From Hypholoma sublateritium FD-334 SS-4 (Eukaryota > Basidiomycota > Agaricomycetes > Agaricales > Strophariaceae): 64,000 nt of DNA. Shown here in pieces: positions 26,032-36,150 of this stretch; the stretch's first letter is position 1, and each line of letters begins with the position of its first letter. Under the pieces are notes generated by a model. It saw nothing but the letters and a program-made list of their open reading frames with translations. It made no database searches and was not told where the DNA came from. The stretch is taken from the NCBI GenBank assembly GCA_000827495.1, contig KN817523.1, positions 362,557-426,556 on the forward strand, read 5' to 3'. The translations under genes and the position numbers were made by a program.

Positions 26032-27143
26032 CTAGGATATTGCAGGGAAAAAGCCGTCCCATGGACCCGGAAGAGTGCCCACAGATTTCCCTTTCTTATT
26101 GGTCGTGGCGGGTTTCTTAGGGATAGTCTCCCCAGCTGCAACAGCGATGGTGTGTATAAGGGACTTCAAGGCAAAAGCCTCAGTCGGACGAGAGGTAATT
26201 TGCTCTCTACACGTAGGACATGTGTATTTGGGCAGCGCGGGTACCTGACTTGCGAGTAATGTTTGAACATGTGGCACAGCAGCAAGGGCGGGATTCTGGA
26301 TGAGTGTGCGTAAAGTGTCGAGCAGGTGATAGGTGGCGACAGGAGGCTCGGGGTTGGTTGCTAGGAATTGTGCCTGCGTCGCACCGAGCCAGTCTTGGAG
26401 ACATGACTGGCAAAATGAGTGGCCGCAATTCGGCAAGCTGAATAGAAGATGATATCAGTCAGTTATATTTCAGGTATTATGTGATCACTTACATGTAGGG
26501 TGTCCACATGCGACATGTACAAATTTCGCAGTCCAAACCATCCGCGAGTTGCGCGGCGTCCTAAACATTTGGAGATAAGAACAATGGAAAATGGAGACGG
26601 CCGTGCACGAAACCCACCAGCACGATCTTGGTGGCATCGGGCTTCCTCGACGCCTTGAGGGTTTGGTTTTCCTCGCGAAGAGAATTAACTTCCTTTGCGA
26701 CGCGGGCTAGGTCCTGCTTGTATTTGACACTTTCCTGTGAGATGGACAAAAAAATGCATGTTTGAACATGAACAGATAACGTAGGGGTGGGCATTATTGC
26801 GCACCTCTCGAATCTTGCTTATTTGTCTTCTATAGTCCGCAATGACAGATGGTTGTGGCATCATTGAATGGGGGTGTTTATCCTCCTCGTCGGAAGAGAT
26901 TTCGATGATCTCGCTTGCAGGAGGAAGGGCAGGTTTCTTGGATCGTGAACGCACTTGCGTCTTGTCATTTTTAGCTTTCTTCAACAGAACTTTGCGTGAT
27001 TTCGACGTGTCGGTGTCAGAGGATGTGAGAGATATTGTGTCGATGTCCTGAGTTGCTTGCCGTCGTCGCGGCGGACTCGGTGTTGGGAAAGGTTCGACTC
27101 GGGTCGGATCCATAGGAGTGCTGCGAGTTCGAGTGACAGGCAT
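26032..27143 (-). CDS. RING-finger protein with SUMO-interaction-like motifs (possible STUbL)
   Basis: Predicted E3 ubiquitin ligase. The ATG is at 27143 (MPVTRTRSTPMDPTRVEPFP); an in-frame upstream codon at 27164 is TTG and was not used. The N-terminal part is disordered and basic with two SIM-like patches, DTISLTSSDTD and SEIIEISSDEEDK. A coiled-coil piece follows (YKQDLARVAKEVNSLREENQ). The C-terminal RING is split over exons: DCEICTCRMWTPY, then LPNCGHSFCQSCLQDWL, then KYTCPTCREQI. All eight ligands are present (CxxC, CGHSFC, CxxC, CPTC), but about 60 residues separate CQSC from CPTC, more than usual. It ends GPWDGFFPAIS with TAG at 26032-26034. SIMs plus RING suggest a SUMO-targeted ubiquitin ligase of the RNF4/Slx8 kind, but that is inference; a plain RING ligase is the safe call. 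Confidence 0.75.
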
Positions 27144-27489
27144 GGTCGATGAGACGAAAAGCAAGAAAGGCCGACGAATATATAGTAGTTATCCAAGCAA
27201 AGGAAAAGCAAAGGCCCAGTGGCTCACAATTTGTGGCCGTCGACAATGAAGTTGCAATTTACCTAATTCGGACGCAAACCAAGGTCGTCGCGTTTTGCCG
27301 TGATTCCCATAAATGGTAACAGCCCCTATTCTCTCGTAGCAAACGCTTAGTCCCGTCATGGTTCCAAGTTGGTTCCTAGACTGTGGAGGGTATTTACTTG
27401 AACCTAAGAGAACGCACAACTAGCCATTGCGAGATGTAAAGCATGTATTAAACACCGTAGGTATCCAAATCACAATAGATGCAGGCAGT
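27144..27489. other. Intergenic: RING-gene promoter and BTB-gene 3' flank
   Basis: 346 bases between two genes on the minus strand. It must hold the promoter of the RING-finger gene and the 3' end signals of the BTB gene. No clear motif seen. Confidence 0.35.
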
Positions 27490-28521
27490 TCAGATTGTGT
27501 TCGGCAGGCCTTCAATGCAGTCTCGAACCACCCGAATTGTCTCTGATCTGTCGTATAGTAATCGTTTGCACGCGTCATTTGGGCATGCAGCTCTCCAGCA
27601 TGCTAGTGCTTCAGGCCATTCACAGAATCCAGCATCGAGGATCAAATCTCCAAGTGGTCGGCGATCCATTTCCATGACCATTTTGTACTTCAACTCTTTC
27701 CAAGCTGCGTAACTGATCGGAGTTGCACATTGGCTGCAGTGCGAAGGAGCTCCCGAAACAAACGGAGGGGCGTCTAAACACTTTCTAAACCTATACAGAC
27801 AAGAGTCGGTATGCAGATATATGCGTGATTCGAGTAATAGACAAACTCACTCCTCCCTTCTTGACCTATGCAGCATAAAAAGGTCAAGAAGTGCATTGGC
27901 GGATAGGGTTTGAATAGAAGATCGATGCACTTCGTCGTATAGATCCAAAGACAGTGTTTGGGTCGACAACTTCTTGCTTTCTTGTTTCCAGTCATATCGA
28001 CATGCAAGAGCGTATAGCCGAATAGAATCTTTCAGTGATGACTCGGAGGACGTCAAGAGATACATCCTAATCAGTGACATAGGCCCGGGCATGTCATATT
28101 TCTCTGCTGCGAAAAGGAGCGACTCAAGAAATTCATGTGATGGAATCTCAGGGAACGGAAACCCAGAGATCATAGAGAATAGGTGCTCAAGCACATCTGC
28201 GTTCTCGTCCAGGTAGATAATATCCGCTTGGGAACTAACAGACCTAGAATGAAACTTCAGGAAACTTGTTGGTAATGAACAAGCGTATGCTTACTGAGGC
28301 AAACTATACATCGTTTTAAAAAATCCTGATGTGGTTTTGAGGGTATGTGAGTGGAGCCGAAAATATACTTGAGCATCCTTCGCTGCTAAAACGACATTGG
28401 CCTCCAGAGACGAGAAGTTGGGATGGAAGTTGAGAGATTCAAATGGGTTTCGCGGGTGACGGGGAAATACAAGATCTTCGTCGGGGCCGTCTAACTGCAT
28501 CAGGGATGGTACATGCTGCAT
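27490..28521 (-). CDS. BTB/POZ domain protein (Agaricomycete type), 3-4 exons
   Basis: BTB domains dimerise and often act as cullin-3 adaptors. The ATG at 28521 starts MQHVPSLMQLDGPDEDLVFP. The BTB fold begins with ANVVLAAKDAQVYFRLHSHT and LKTTSGFFKTMYSLPQ, the classic strand-helix core with a His before the internalised helix. It continues in the next exon as IIYLDENADVLEHLFSMISG, FPEIPSHEFLESLLFAAEKY and ESSLKDSIRLYALACRYDWK. A C-terminal region outside the BTB carries a CxxC pair (SHCSQCATPISYAAWKELK) and three further cysteines, then ETIRVVRDCIEGLPNTI with TGA at 27490-27492. Such stand-alone BTB proteins are much expanded in mushroom fungi. Partner and target are unknown. Confidence 0.8.
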
Positions 28522-28872
28522 CTTGGAGCTTCTTCCAATGTGCAGTGCTGACTCCGAATCGACCCGGAATACTGAAGAGAGCTTTCAAGTTGAACTTGGT
28601 TGGCTAGAAGGATGCTGCTGTGCGAGTTATCTCACAGCCCTATCTAGAAGCTATGGATTGTGGTCCATGAAGATGGAGACTAAGTATACGCGCTTGCAGT
28701 TGGCCTGAAGGCTCCAATGTGGCCGCGCCGTGGCGAGTCAGAACGTCAGTGATGTCGATGAGCGCTTACCACGAAAGTCGCATGGTCAAGCTCTCCGCAG
28801 CCCCGGTCCGGATCCGGGGGTTTGTGTCCGAATCCCGCTTGCAGTTGATAGTGATTCTGCCAGACTCATCCT
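28522..28872. promoter_or_regulatory. Divergent promoter region of BTB and YCII-domain genes
   Basis: 351 bases between two divergent starts. It has a GC-rich patch (ccccggtccggatccggggg, about 28801-28820) with a near-palindromic core. No TATA box was recognised. Confidence 0.35.
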
Positions 28873-29437
28873 ATGATTTCCCGTTTACTGCCACGTAACT
28901 TCAGAGTCATGTCTACCGCTGCATCCAGTCCCACAAAACACCGATTCTTTGTCTACGCGCCCGACAAAACAGAGGAAGGAACACTGGCGCGCAGGCTTTC
29001 TGTCCGGCCAAAGCACATCGAAGGTGCAAAAGTAGGGCATGAAAGTGGCTTCATTCGTATGTGGGGATTCGTCCGCTGCTGAATCTAATATGTTCAATTC
29101 TATTCCTGAACGATAGGTATTGGGGGGATGTTCACAACACCGGAAGCTGTAATAAATCCCGAGGCGCCCAAGCAAATGCTTGGATCAACCTTCATATTCG
29201 AGGCAGAGTCGCTGGAACAGTATGTCATAACGAATATTGGTCTGAACCAGTATTCTCATGAATTTTAATAGAGTCAAGAAATATATCGAGTCCGACATCT
29301 ACTATACTTCTGGTGTGGTGCGTGCTATCCATATTTTGCGATAATAAAGCGACGACGCTGACGAACGCCCTTTGCATCTACAGTGGGACCCAGAAAAGAT
29401 CGTAATTCTCCCCTTTTTCAGTGCATTCCCCTTGTAA
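28873..29437 (+). CDS. YCII-related domain protein, 4 exons
   Basis: YCII proteins are small ferredoxin-like-fold proteins; some are enzymes, and most fungal ones are uncharacterised. Exons are 28873-29056, 29117-29219, 29272-29317 and 29384-29437. The protein starts MISRLLPRNFRVMSTAASSP; the basic N-terminus before a second Met (28909) looks like a mitochondrial targeting peptide, and use of the second Met would give a cytosolic form. The core has HRFFVYAPDKTEEGTLARRL, SVRPKHIEGAKVGHESGFIR, then GGMFTTPEAVINPEAPKQML, GSTFIFEAESLEQVKKYIES and DIYYTSGVWDPEKIVILPFF. The order, with a conserved His before the Gly-rich turn and YxxxxVWDxE near the end, is the YCII pattern. TAA at 29435-29437. About 128 residues, normal for the family. 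Confidence 0.82.
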
Positions 29438-30046
29438 AATGATGTACTGCATAAAAAGACTTCGCATCAATGTTGCCTCCTTTGTTGCTCGATTTCCCTT
29501 ATTTTAGGTGCACGCAAAGCATACGCTTGCAGGCACGAGGAATCTCAGTATCATCCACCATACAGTCGATGTGGACATACAAGCTTATGTCCGCTTCGAC
29601 GTTATGTACCTCATGATTCGGTACCAATCATCATAGAAGCTCTTTTCCAATGTGCTGCTGGACCAGTAAGGAGAAATAATATTTCTAGCTTCTGTGAAGG
29701 CATAAAATGGCGCACTGGGAAAGAGACAAACTTGGTCAGTCTTATTTATTATTGGCGGGCACTCCATACATACTACCCTGATTTTAAGACCAACCAAAGA
29801 CCAACGCAAGGACATGTGTACATATGACTGAGAAGAAATTTCTCGATACTGCGCTATGTGCTGTGTATGGGTCCAAATATAACAGCCATGGGAGGCCTCG
29901 TTCCATTTTGTCCTTGGCCTTGTCGGCGTGCGTCGGTGGAGGTCGGTGTGAGGTGCAGTTACCGAGTGCCGGGCCGCCACATGCTCAACGACTCGTGGTC
30001 AGAACAATCTCCGCCCGCCTGCTGAACCTACGCCATACCTGATATA
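29438..30046. other. Intergenic before the enoyl-CoA hydratase gene
   Basis: 609 bases. It should contain the 3' end of the YCII gene and the promoter of the hydratase gene. The open frame on the minus strand (29585-29980) has no ATG and matches nothing I know, so I do not call a gene. Confidence 0.35.
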
Positions 30047-31242
30047 ATGGCACATTGGCTGTATCGTTCCGCTGTCCCAACCACCCTGCGCTCGTCCCCA
30101 AACCTTTCGCGTTCTACGCGCCCAAACCTTCGTAAAATCCTGCAACGAAGCTCAATCCGGTTCATGTCGTCACAATCATATGAATACATCCTCGTCTCGC
30201 GCCCCGAACCTGCTGTGGTGCTTGTAACGCTCAATAGGCCCAAATCTCTGAACGCGCTCAGCAGCCCTCTGTTTAAGGAGCTCAACGCGGCACTCAAGGA
30301 AGCCGATCAAGATGACTCTGTTAGTGCTTTGGTTTTGACGGGCTCAGAAAAGGCGTTCGCAGGTGCGCTTCTCCGTCGGGGCTCCCATGACATACCTAAG
30401 GTACTAATCCATACATTACACGCCTTTCAGCTGGTGCGGATATCAAGGAGATGAAGGATAAGCAATGTAAGTGAACCTGCCGAAAAGCCCCTATCACATA
30501 GCTCATACCTCGCTTTACTACAGTCGCGGACGTCTACAAAAACAAATTCTTGGAAGACTGGGGTCTCATTGCAAACCTCCGAAAGCCTCTGATTGCAGCC
30601 GTCAGCGGCTACGCTGTAAGTCCAAAATATGCACCTGCGTGTTAATTATGAATGCAGACTCCCAGCTTGGCGGTGGATGCGAACTTGCGCTTATGTGCGA
30701 CATCATCCTTGCTTCCCCGACGGCCAAATTTGGCCAACCTGAAATCAATCTTGGCGTCATTCCCGGCGGAGGAGGTTCGCAGCGCCTCATTCACGCCATT
30801 GGTAAATCTCGCACCATGGAGTTGGTCCTGACCGGCCGCATGATTTCCGCCCAGGAAGCGTCCGACTGGGGAATGGTGAGCCGAGTTGTCGGTGAGGGAG
30901 AGGGTGAGGTTGTGAAGGAAGCCATCAGTATGGCGAATACTATTGCCAGCAAGAGTCAGCTTGCAGTGCAAGCTGGAAAGGAAGTTGTCAATGCTGGTAC
31001 GCGCGATCTTTGTTTATAGCGATATATTTTTCGTTGACATTCTTGTTGCAGCATATGAGATGACTCTCGCGGAAGGCTTGCGCTTCGAGCGTCGCATCTT
31101 CCATGGATTGTTTGCCACTAACGATCAGAAGGAGGGTATGTTTGTTCACATCAAGGTCTTCTCTCGTCCCAGTTGCTGATTTTACTGCCCAGGTATGTCC
31201 GCATTTGCGGAGAAGAGGAAAGCGAACTTTACCCACACGTAA
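30047..31242 (+). CDS. ECHS1: Mitochondrial enoyl-CoA hydratase (short-chain), 6 exons
   Basis: It hydrates trans-2-enoyl-CoA to 3-hydroxyacyl-CoA in beta-oxidation. Exons are 30047-30362, 30431-30466, 30524-30615, 30666-30996, 31052-31135 and 31193-31242. The N-terminus is Arg- and Ser-rich without acids ([20 protein letters not shown]), a likely mitochondrial presequence, and the enzyme proper starts near [20 protein letters not shown]. Crotonase motifs are intact: [20 protein letters not shown], the oxyanion-hole piece [28 protein letters not shown] with the first catalytic Glu, and [20 protein letters not shown] with the second. It ends [33 protein letters not shown] with TAA at 31240-31242. 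Close to animal ECHS1 throughout. About 300 residues. Confidence 0.92.
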
Positions 31243-31371
31243 CCGCGTGATTCACTGCATTATCAAAATGTTATATACAAAAAGAAAAGAAACCCAAGTC
31301 ATTTACTCTAATTTTCACGCGAATTATACGCCGTTGATTAGTCGTCGTAAATCAATAAAATATGCCTTGTT

Positions 31372-31698
31372 TTATTTCCAAGATCTCCAGCGGAAAACGC
31401 TCCCAACGATGAGCGCTAAACAATATTTTGTCGGTGAAGCCAAGACACAGAAGTAGCAATCTGACAAACCTAAACCCAGTCCAGCAACAATCTTTTTTTG
31501 TCCGGGTGAGCCTGGTGCTACAGCTCGTGATTGCCAAATAGCATAACCTCCCGTGCCCGCCATGATTCCGGACCCCGTAATTCGACATGGTAAGCACTCT
31601 TTTGCATTTAGTGTCGCGTCAACTTTCTGAGTGGTTTCCAGGACTGGGGTATCGTTTTTGGAGTGAGTAAGTACCACTTCACTGCTGTTCATGGCCAT
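31372..31698 (-). CDS. Small DUF4536 / DMAC1-like membrane protein
   Basis: Small proteins with this domain include the distal membrane-arm assembly factor of complex I (DMAC1); fungal ones are mostly uncharacterised. The ATG at 31698 gives MAMNSSEVVLTHSKNDTPVL, then the domain signature AKECLPCRITGSGIMAGTGG and YAIWQSRAVAPGSPGQKKIV with a CxxC pair and Gly-rich membrane helix. The end is LIVGSVFRWRSWK with TAA at 31372-31374, a second short helix. A GT-AG stretch of 60 bases (about 31418-31477) may be an intron; it is a multiple of three and has no stop, so both spliced and unspliced frames stay open. About 88 residues if spliced, 108 if not. It converges on the hydratase gene with about 130 bases between. 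Confidence 0.65.
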   Translation of the reverse strand: MAMNSSEVVLTHSKNDTPVLETTQKVDATLNAKECLPCRITGSGIMAGTGGYAIWQSRAVAPGSPGQKKIVAGLGLGLSDCYFCVLASPTKYCLALIVGSVFRWRSWK

Positions 31699-32964
31699 GA
31701 TGCAGCCAATCGACAACTGGATGAATTTGAAGATGGTGATGAAGAGTCAAGCTGACGACCTTGGCAAACGTTAATTAACCTAGAGCACGGCATCTCACGG
31801 CATCTTGCGGCACCTCACACGCGGCCTGGCGGCCCTCCGCGGTCACTTCACTGAGCGCTCCCAACCACTGCCTCCAGAGCCATGTTCCAGCCCAGCGACA
31901 CTCGCATGACAATGGGCGAGAATGGGCGGGTGAATATTTCTACCGCGGTCCATGGTTGACTCTACTCTTTGTCAGGTGTTCCCATGCAGCAAAACTGCAC
32001 ACGAGGTACGCTCCGGCTACCTTCTACTGGGCAGTATCGCTCTTTCCGATGCGCCTTGCGTAAGGTCTGCGTAAAGTATAAGTACGTGCCGAGTTCCATT
32101 TTCAGGCTTTTGAGGCTCCTGTCTTACGAAGCTCTTGGCTAGATACATCCCAACGTCAGCATCCTTGCATGTTTTTCAGGTTTTTTCCAGCCAGTGCCAA
32201 AATAGTTCCGCAACCATCTGAATCCGCGACACGCGGCACCTATCCTATCCAAGCGTAGACTTTTTTTCGAATGGCTATGCCGCTGTCTGAATAAAATCTT
32301 TAAATAAGGTGATAAATACATCCACCAATTCTGTTGTCCAACATCGACTACTTATCTTGACCCCGAGAAACCTTCTCATCGCCGATGATGTCGATGCTGG
32401 CCCACCATCTCCCCAAGGATCCAGTATTGTCGTACAATGTGACAACATCGTGAGCTTGGTGGATCCCCTTGAACGCTGGTGTAAATATTTCTACCTTACC
32501 AACTGGGGGTAAGTACTTCGATAACAGCCAAATAACAGCTTTCTCAATTTGTCTATCAAGCACTCAAAATCTGTCACGTGGCGAGCCACTGAGAAGGGAA
32601 GAATTGATTTGGATAAACATATCTTGCTCCTCTCGATGCCCGTACTCTGGCAGCAAACCCTGTCCTGTACTCGTCGGCCGCCGTTTCCCATCCCATAGCT
32701 TTACCTGGTTATCTTTAACTCCAGATCTCCAACAAGCCCTCATGCTTCCCGCTCGGGTCACATGAAGTAATAAGTACATCGTAAGTATACCAGCCCACGC
32801 CATGAGTTTATATCCCAGGATCCCACTTGCCACAACCGCCTGCCGGTTAGGTGTACATACAGATTGCCCCTTTCTCTCATACCAACAAGTCCTACTGTCC
32901 TTGAAAGCCTCTTCCCCACTTTCCGCTTCGCTCAGTGCTACGGGAACTGTCCTCTAGTGGCGCA
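31699..32964. other. 1.27-kb intergenic region between DUF4536 and P450 genes
   Basis: This divergent gap is longer than most here. A patch at 31781-31820 has tandem imperfect copies of cggcatctcac / cggcatcttg / cggcacctcac, followed by a GC-rich run. TATA-like stretches occur near 32300 (tttaaataagg). Short open frames on both strands lack recognisable domains. Confidence 0.35.
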
Positions 32965-35410
32965 ATGTATTCATTGGCGACTGGGGCTATGAAGCCGTTA
33001 CATTACCTCAACGACATCCTTCTAACATGGGGAGTCGATCCCATCGTATGAAATCCTTCCTTCATAGTCATCCGGCTGACCTCTGACCATCGTCCTCGCG
33101 TCTTGAAGGTCTTGGGTCTATTCTCTGGCTTATTGTTTCTCATTTACCGGAGGGCGGCGCGTATCACCATCTCGCATGTGCCAGGACCCGAACCAGAATC
33201 ATTTGTACTTGGTCAGCCAGAGTTTTTGCACGAGTTGGTCTAAAAGTTCATACGGTATGCAGGGAACTTGCCAGAAATATTCCAGAGCCAAGTCGGAGTG
33301 CCAGACTTCAAGTACCAGCGTCTTTACGGCGATGTAGTGCGAATCAAAGGCCCGTTTGGAGTGAGTTTCCTATGTTTCATCCTGCAGAAATTTCCCTTAC
33401 AATGCTGTCGTTTCAGGAAGACCGTCTACTCGTTTCAGACCCTAAGGCGCTCCAGTACATATTCCATACTTCAGGCGGGTAAATCTCACGGAAAAAAAAT
33501 TATCCGCCTCAAATAACGCCGCTACAGGTTACGGATTTCTCAAGTGGCCAGAAAGGACTGAAATATCTCGCATTTTAATGGGTCGTGGTCTGCTTTGGGC
33601 AGATGGTAAATTCATGTTCTTCTAATATTCCACGATATTTCATGAATGTTTTCCCCCATAGCTGATATTCATAAAAGGCAGCGCAAGGTTATGTTGCCTG
33701 GATTTGGAGGTAGGTGGTGATTTCTCTCGCACGACTTTTCTCAAGGCTGGAGATTGACTAAAAACCTCGAAGCACCTGAATCCAAAGCATTCGTTCCGAT
33801 ATTCCGGCGTGTTGGATCAGAGGTAACGTAAACTCATTTCACCTGGCCGATCAATGGGACGACCATAATTTAAACTTTTACAGCTGACGGCTCAGTGGAA
33901 TGATATCCTGGCAAGTGCTCCGGATCAAAGCGCAGTTCTGAATGTCGCCTCCTGGCTTTCACGCGCCACCATGGACTCGATCGGCGAAGGTAAATCTACA
34001 ACGTTTTTATTTGCGCAGAATTTTATTCAGTGGTTTGTAAACAGCCGCCTTCGACTATCAGTTTGGAGCTCTGACAAGCACCGATAATGAGTTCATGAAA
34101 GCATACTTTGGATTGATGTAAGAAGGTTAAATTGGTCGCCGAATTGCCTCATTGACCGATGACCTCAGGTCGGACACCTTGGGCTCGCCGCCACGATCTG
34201 CTATTTTCATGCAGACTATTTTTCCTGTCTGGGCACTCCAATTGATGGCCAAATACTCACAAGCTAGAAATCTCGTCCACGCTCGTCATACAGCCAAGCT
34301 AGCAAATGAAGTAACCCGACAGCTTGTGGAGTCAAAAGCTGAAGCCCTTCTTCAAGGCAAGGGGAATAAAGATATCTTATCTTTACTCGGTGAGTCCTTG
34401 ATCGGACACTAGCTGTAAACCTTAGCTAACTGTTTCCCATCGTAGTCAAAGCAAATGCTTCCGAACAGTCCAGTACTCGCCTGACTGAGGAAGAAATTTT
34501 TGCACAAATGCGGTGTGTACCGTATTTTGTTTACAATGACGGCCGCGGCTCATTTTCTATTAGCACTATCTTGCTCGCTGGCCATGAGACCAGTGCGACT
34601 ACTTTATGCTGGGTGCTTCTGGAGATTGCCAAAAACCCAGACGTTCAAAAACGGCTGCGCGAAGAAATTCGGGCGACGCAACGGGCTATTCATGCTCGTG
34701 GAGATTCCGACTTTACAGCTGCTGATTTAGATAATATGGAATACCTAGCAGCCGTCATGAAGGTAGTCTTTCCCCTTGAACGAACGTCATGTTTGTTTAC
34801 AATATTCACAGGAATCAATGCGTTATCATCCAGCGGTATACCAAAATTATCGCCAAGCGGCTAAAGATGACGTTCTACCTTTGTCGACGCCCATCAGAAC
34901 GAACGATGGCCAGATTATCAAGGACTTGCCAATTGCTCAAGGGACGAAAATTATTCTTTCTATTGCAGGGTACAACAGGTAATCAAGTCATTACTATTCT
35001 GTCACCCCAAATCTAAACCTGGACATCCTCAGAAATGTAGAACTATTCGGTGAAGATGCACATGTATTCAATCCTGATAGATGGTTCAGGGAGACCGAGA
35101 AGAAGGGCCCAACCCTTGGTGTGTATGGCAATCTGTACGTCTATTCAATTACCAGTATCTTTGCAAATCTGATTTGGGCATCAGGCTCACCTTTGCTGGC
35201 GGGGTCAGGACCTGCATCGGATGGCGATTCGCTCTGTACGAGGTCCTAGCCTTGACGGTTGAAATCATCAATAATTTCGAGCTCGCCGTGACGCCTGAGA
35301 TCGACCGACTGCGCAGGGAGGCTTGTCTTGTGATGTTACCGACTCTCGAGGGCGAGCAGTTGAAAGGAGAGAATTTACCCCTCCACGTTACCTTGGCAGC
35401 CCGCGATTGA
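32965..35410 (+). CDS. Cytochrome P450 monooxygenase (Agaricomycete type), multi-exon
   Basis: A membrane-bound haem monooxygenase. Start ATG at 32965 (MYSLATGAMKPLHYLNDILL). After an intron a membrane anchor follows: VLGLFSGLLFLIYRRAAR. Then NLPEIFQSQVGVPDFKYQRL, YGDVVRIKGPFG and the C-helix WADADIHKRQRKVMLPGFG with a W-less xHxxQR variant of WxxxR. I-helix: TILLAGHETSATTLCWVLLE (A-G-x-E-T present). K-helix: ESMRYHP (ExxR). PERF region: FNPDRWF. Haem ligand: FAGGVRTCIGWRFALYE (FxxGxRxCxG) with the Cys. It ends PLHVTLAARD with TGA at 35408-35410. About a dozen short introns. All landmark motifs are intact. It is a lone P450: no tailoring or backbone biosynthesis genes lie beside it, so a detoxification or minor-metabolite role is as likely as secondary metabolism. 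Confidence 0.88.
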
Positions 35411-35904
35411 ACACTGCATACACGATACCAATACTAAATTGACTTTCCCGATTATGGCCTATATCTGCGGACACAGGCTACGTTCTAATGAAGTTATGTC
35501 TTGTTCTTCATGATACCTCCTCAGGCTGTTGTATTCAAAGTAACGACGCTAACTGTACATGTAAACGTAACGATTTGAAATGAAATATACTTTGTATTGA
35601 TCAAACTCGACCCTTCTGCACGGTACTTCAAAATTCAGAGGCAGGGAAAAGGCGCGTATTTTGAAACATTTCGCAACATTTCGCGAACTGCACTGTTTGC
35701 AAGCCGAACTGCGGGACGTCCGACGCGGGTTGTACCACGTAAACAATAAAACTTGTGTAAAACTGTAACTTACAGTGTAATAGAATAAGTATACAAGTAA
35801 CAACATTTATGAATTAATTGATTTAAATGAGTCTGGACTCTGCCATCTGGATTCTGGACTCTTTAGTCTCTGACAGGAAGGATCACAGCGAAACTTAAAA
35901 GAAC
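35411..35904. other. Intergenic 3' flank of P450 gene
   Basis: About 490 bases between the P450 stop and the tRNA gene, AT-rich with several near-repeats of taagtatacaag-like sequence. Nothing coding is recognised. Confidence 0.35.
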
Positions 35905-35909
35905 AAAAA
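35905..35909 (-). terminator. RNA polymerase III terminator of tRNA-Gln
   Basis: A run of five T on the minus strand, three bases past the 3' end of the tRNA, is the standard pol III stop. A second T4 run follows about 10 bases further. Confidence 0.7.
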
Positions 35910-35912
35910 CAA

Positions 35913-35991
35913 GGTGCTACCAGGGTTCGAACCTGGGTTTCGGGAAGATTGATCTCAAAATCCCGAGTGATAACCACTACACTATAGCACC
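35913..35991 (-). tRNA. trnQ-UUG: tRNA-Gln(UUG) with 8-nt intron
   Basis: The 79-base gene folds perfectly by eye. The acceptor stem GGTGCTA/TAGCACC has seven pairs. The D arm has GTG/CAC around AGTGGTTA. The anticodon stem CGGGA/TCCCG closes a 15-base loop, which is the seven-base loop TTTTGA+T plus an 8-base insert GATCAATC placed after base 37, the canonical eukaryotic intron site (35947-35954). The anticodon TTG is at 35956-35958. The T arm CCAGG/CCTGG has TTCGAAC. Internal promoters are visible: A box TAGTGTAGTGG and B box GGTTCGAACC. The mature 3' CCA is not encoded, as expected. It lies just downstream of the TFIIIA gene on the same strand. Confidence 0.93.
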
Positions 35992-36150
35992 TGTTGATTT
36001 ATCAGCACCTAGCTATGCTATACAGTGCATTACCAATCTCCATGACATTCGTACACCCGGAGGACAATTTCCCCTTTGCAAAGTCAACATGTACTACTGA
36101 CAGTAATATCAAAAGAGATGTCCTGAGATGTCCCATAATTGTTTTCTATA

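Noticed and set aside
29585..29980. 131-codon minus-strand frame
   Set aside because: It begins with GTG, has no domain and overlaps the 5' region of the enoyl-CoA hydratase gene.
32965..35410. P450 as part of a biosynthetic gene cluster
   Set aside because: Neighbours are a tRNA, TFIIIA and a small mitochondrial protein; no synthase, prenyltransferase or other tailoring genes lie nearby.
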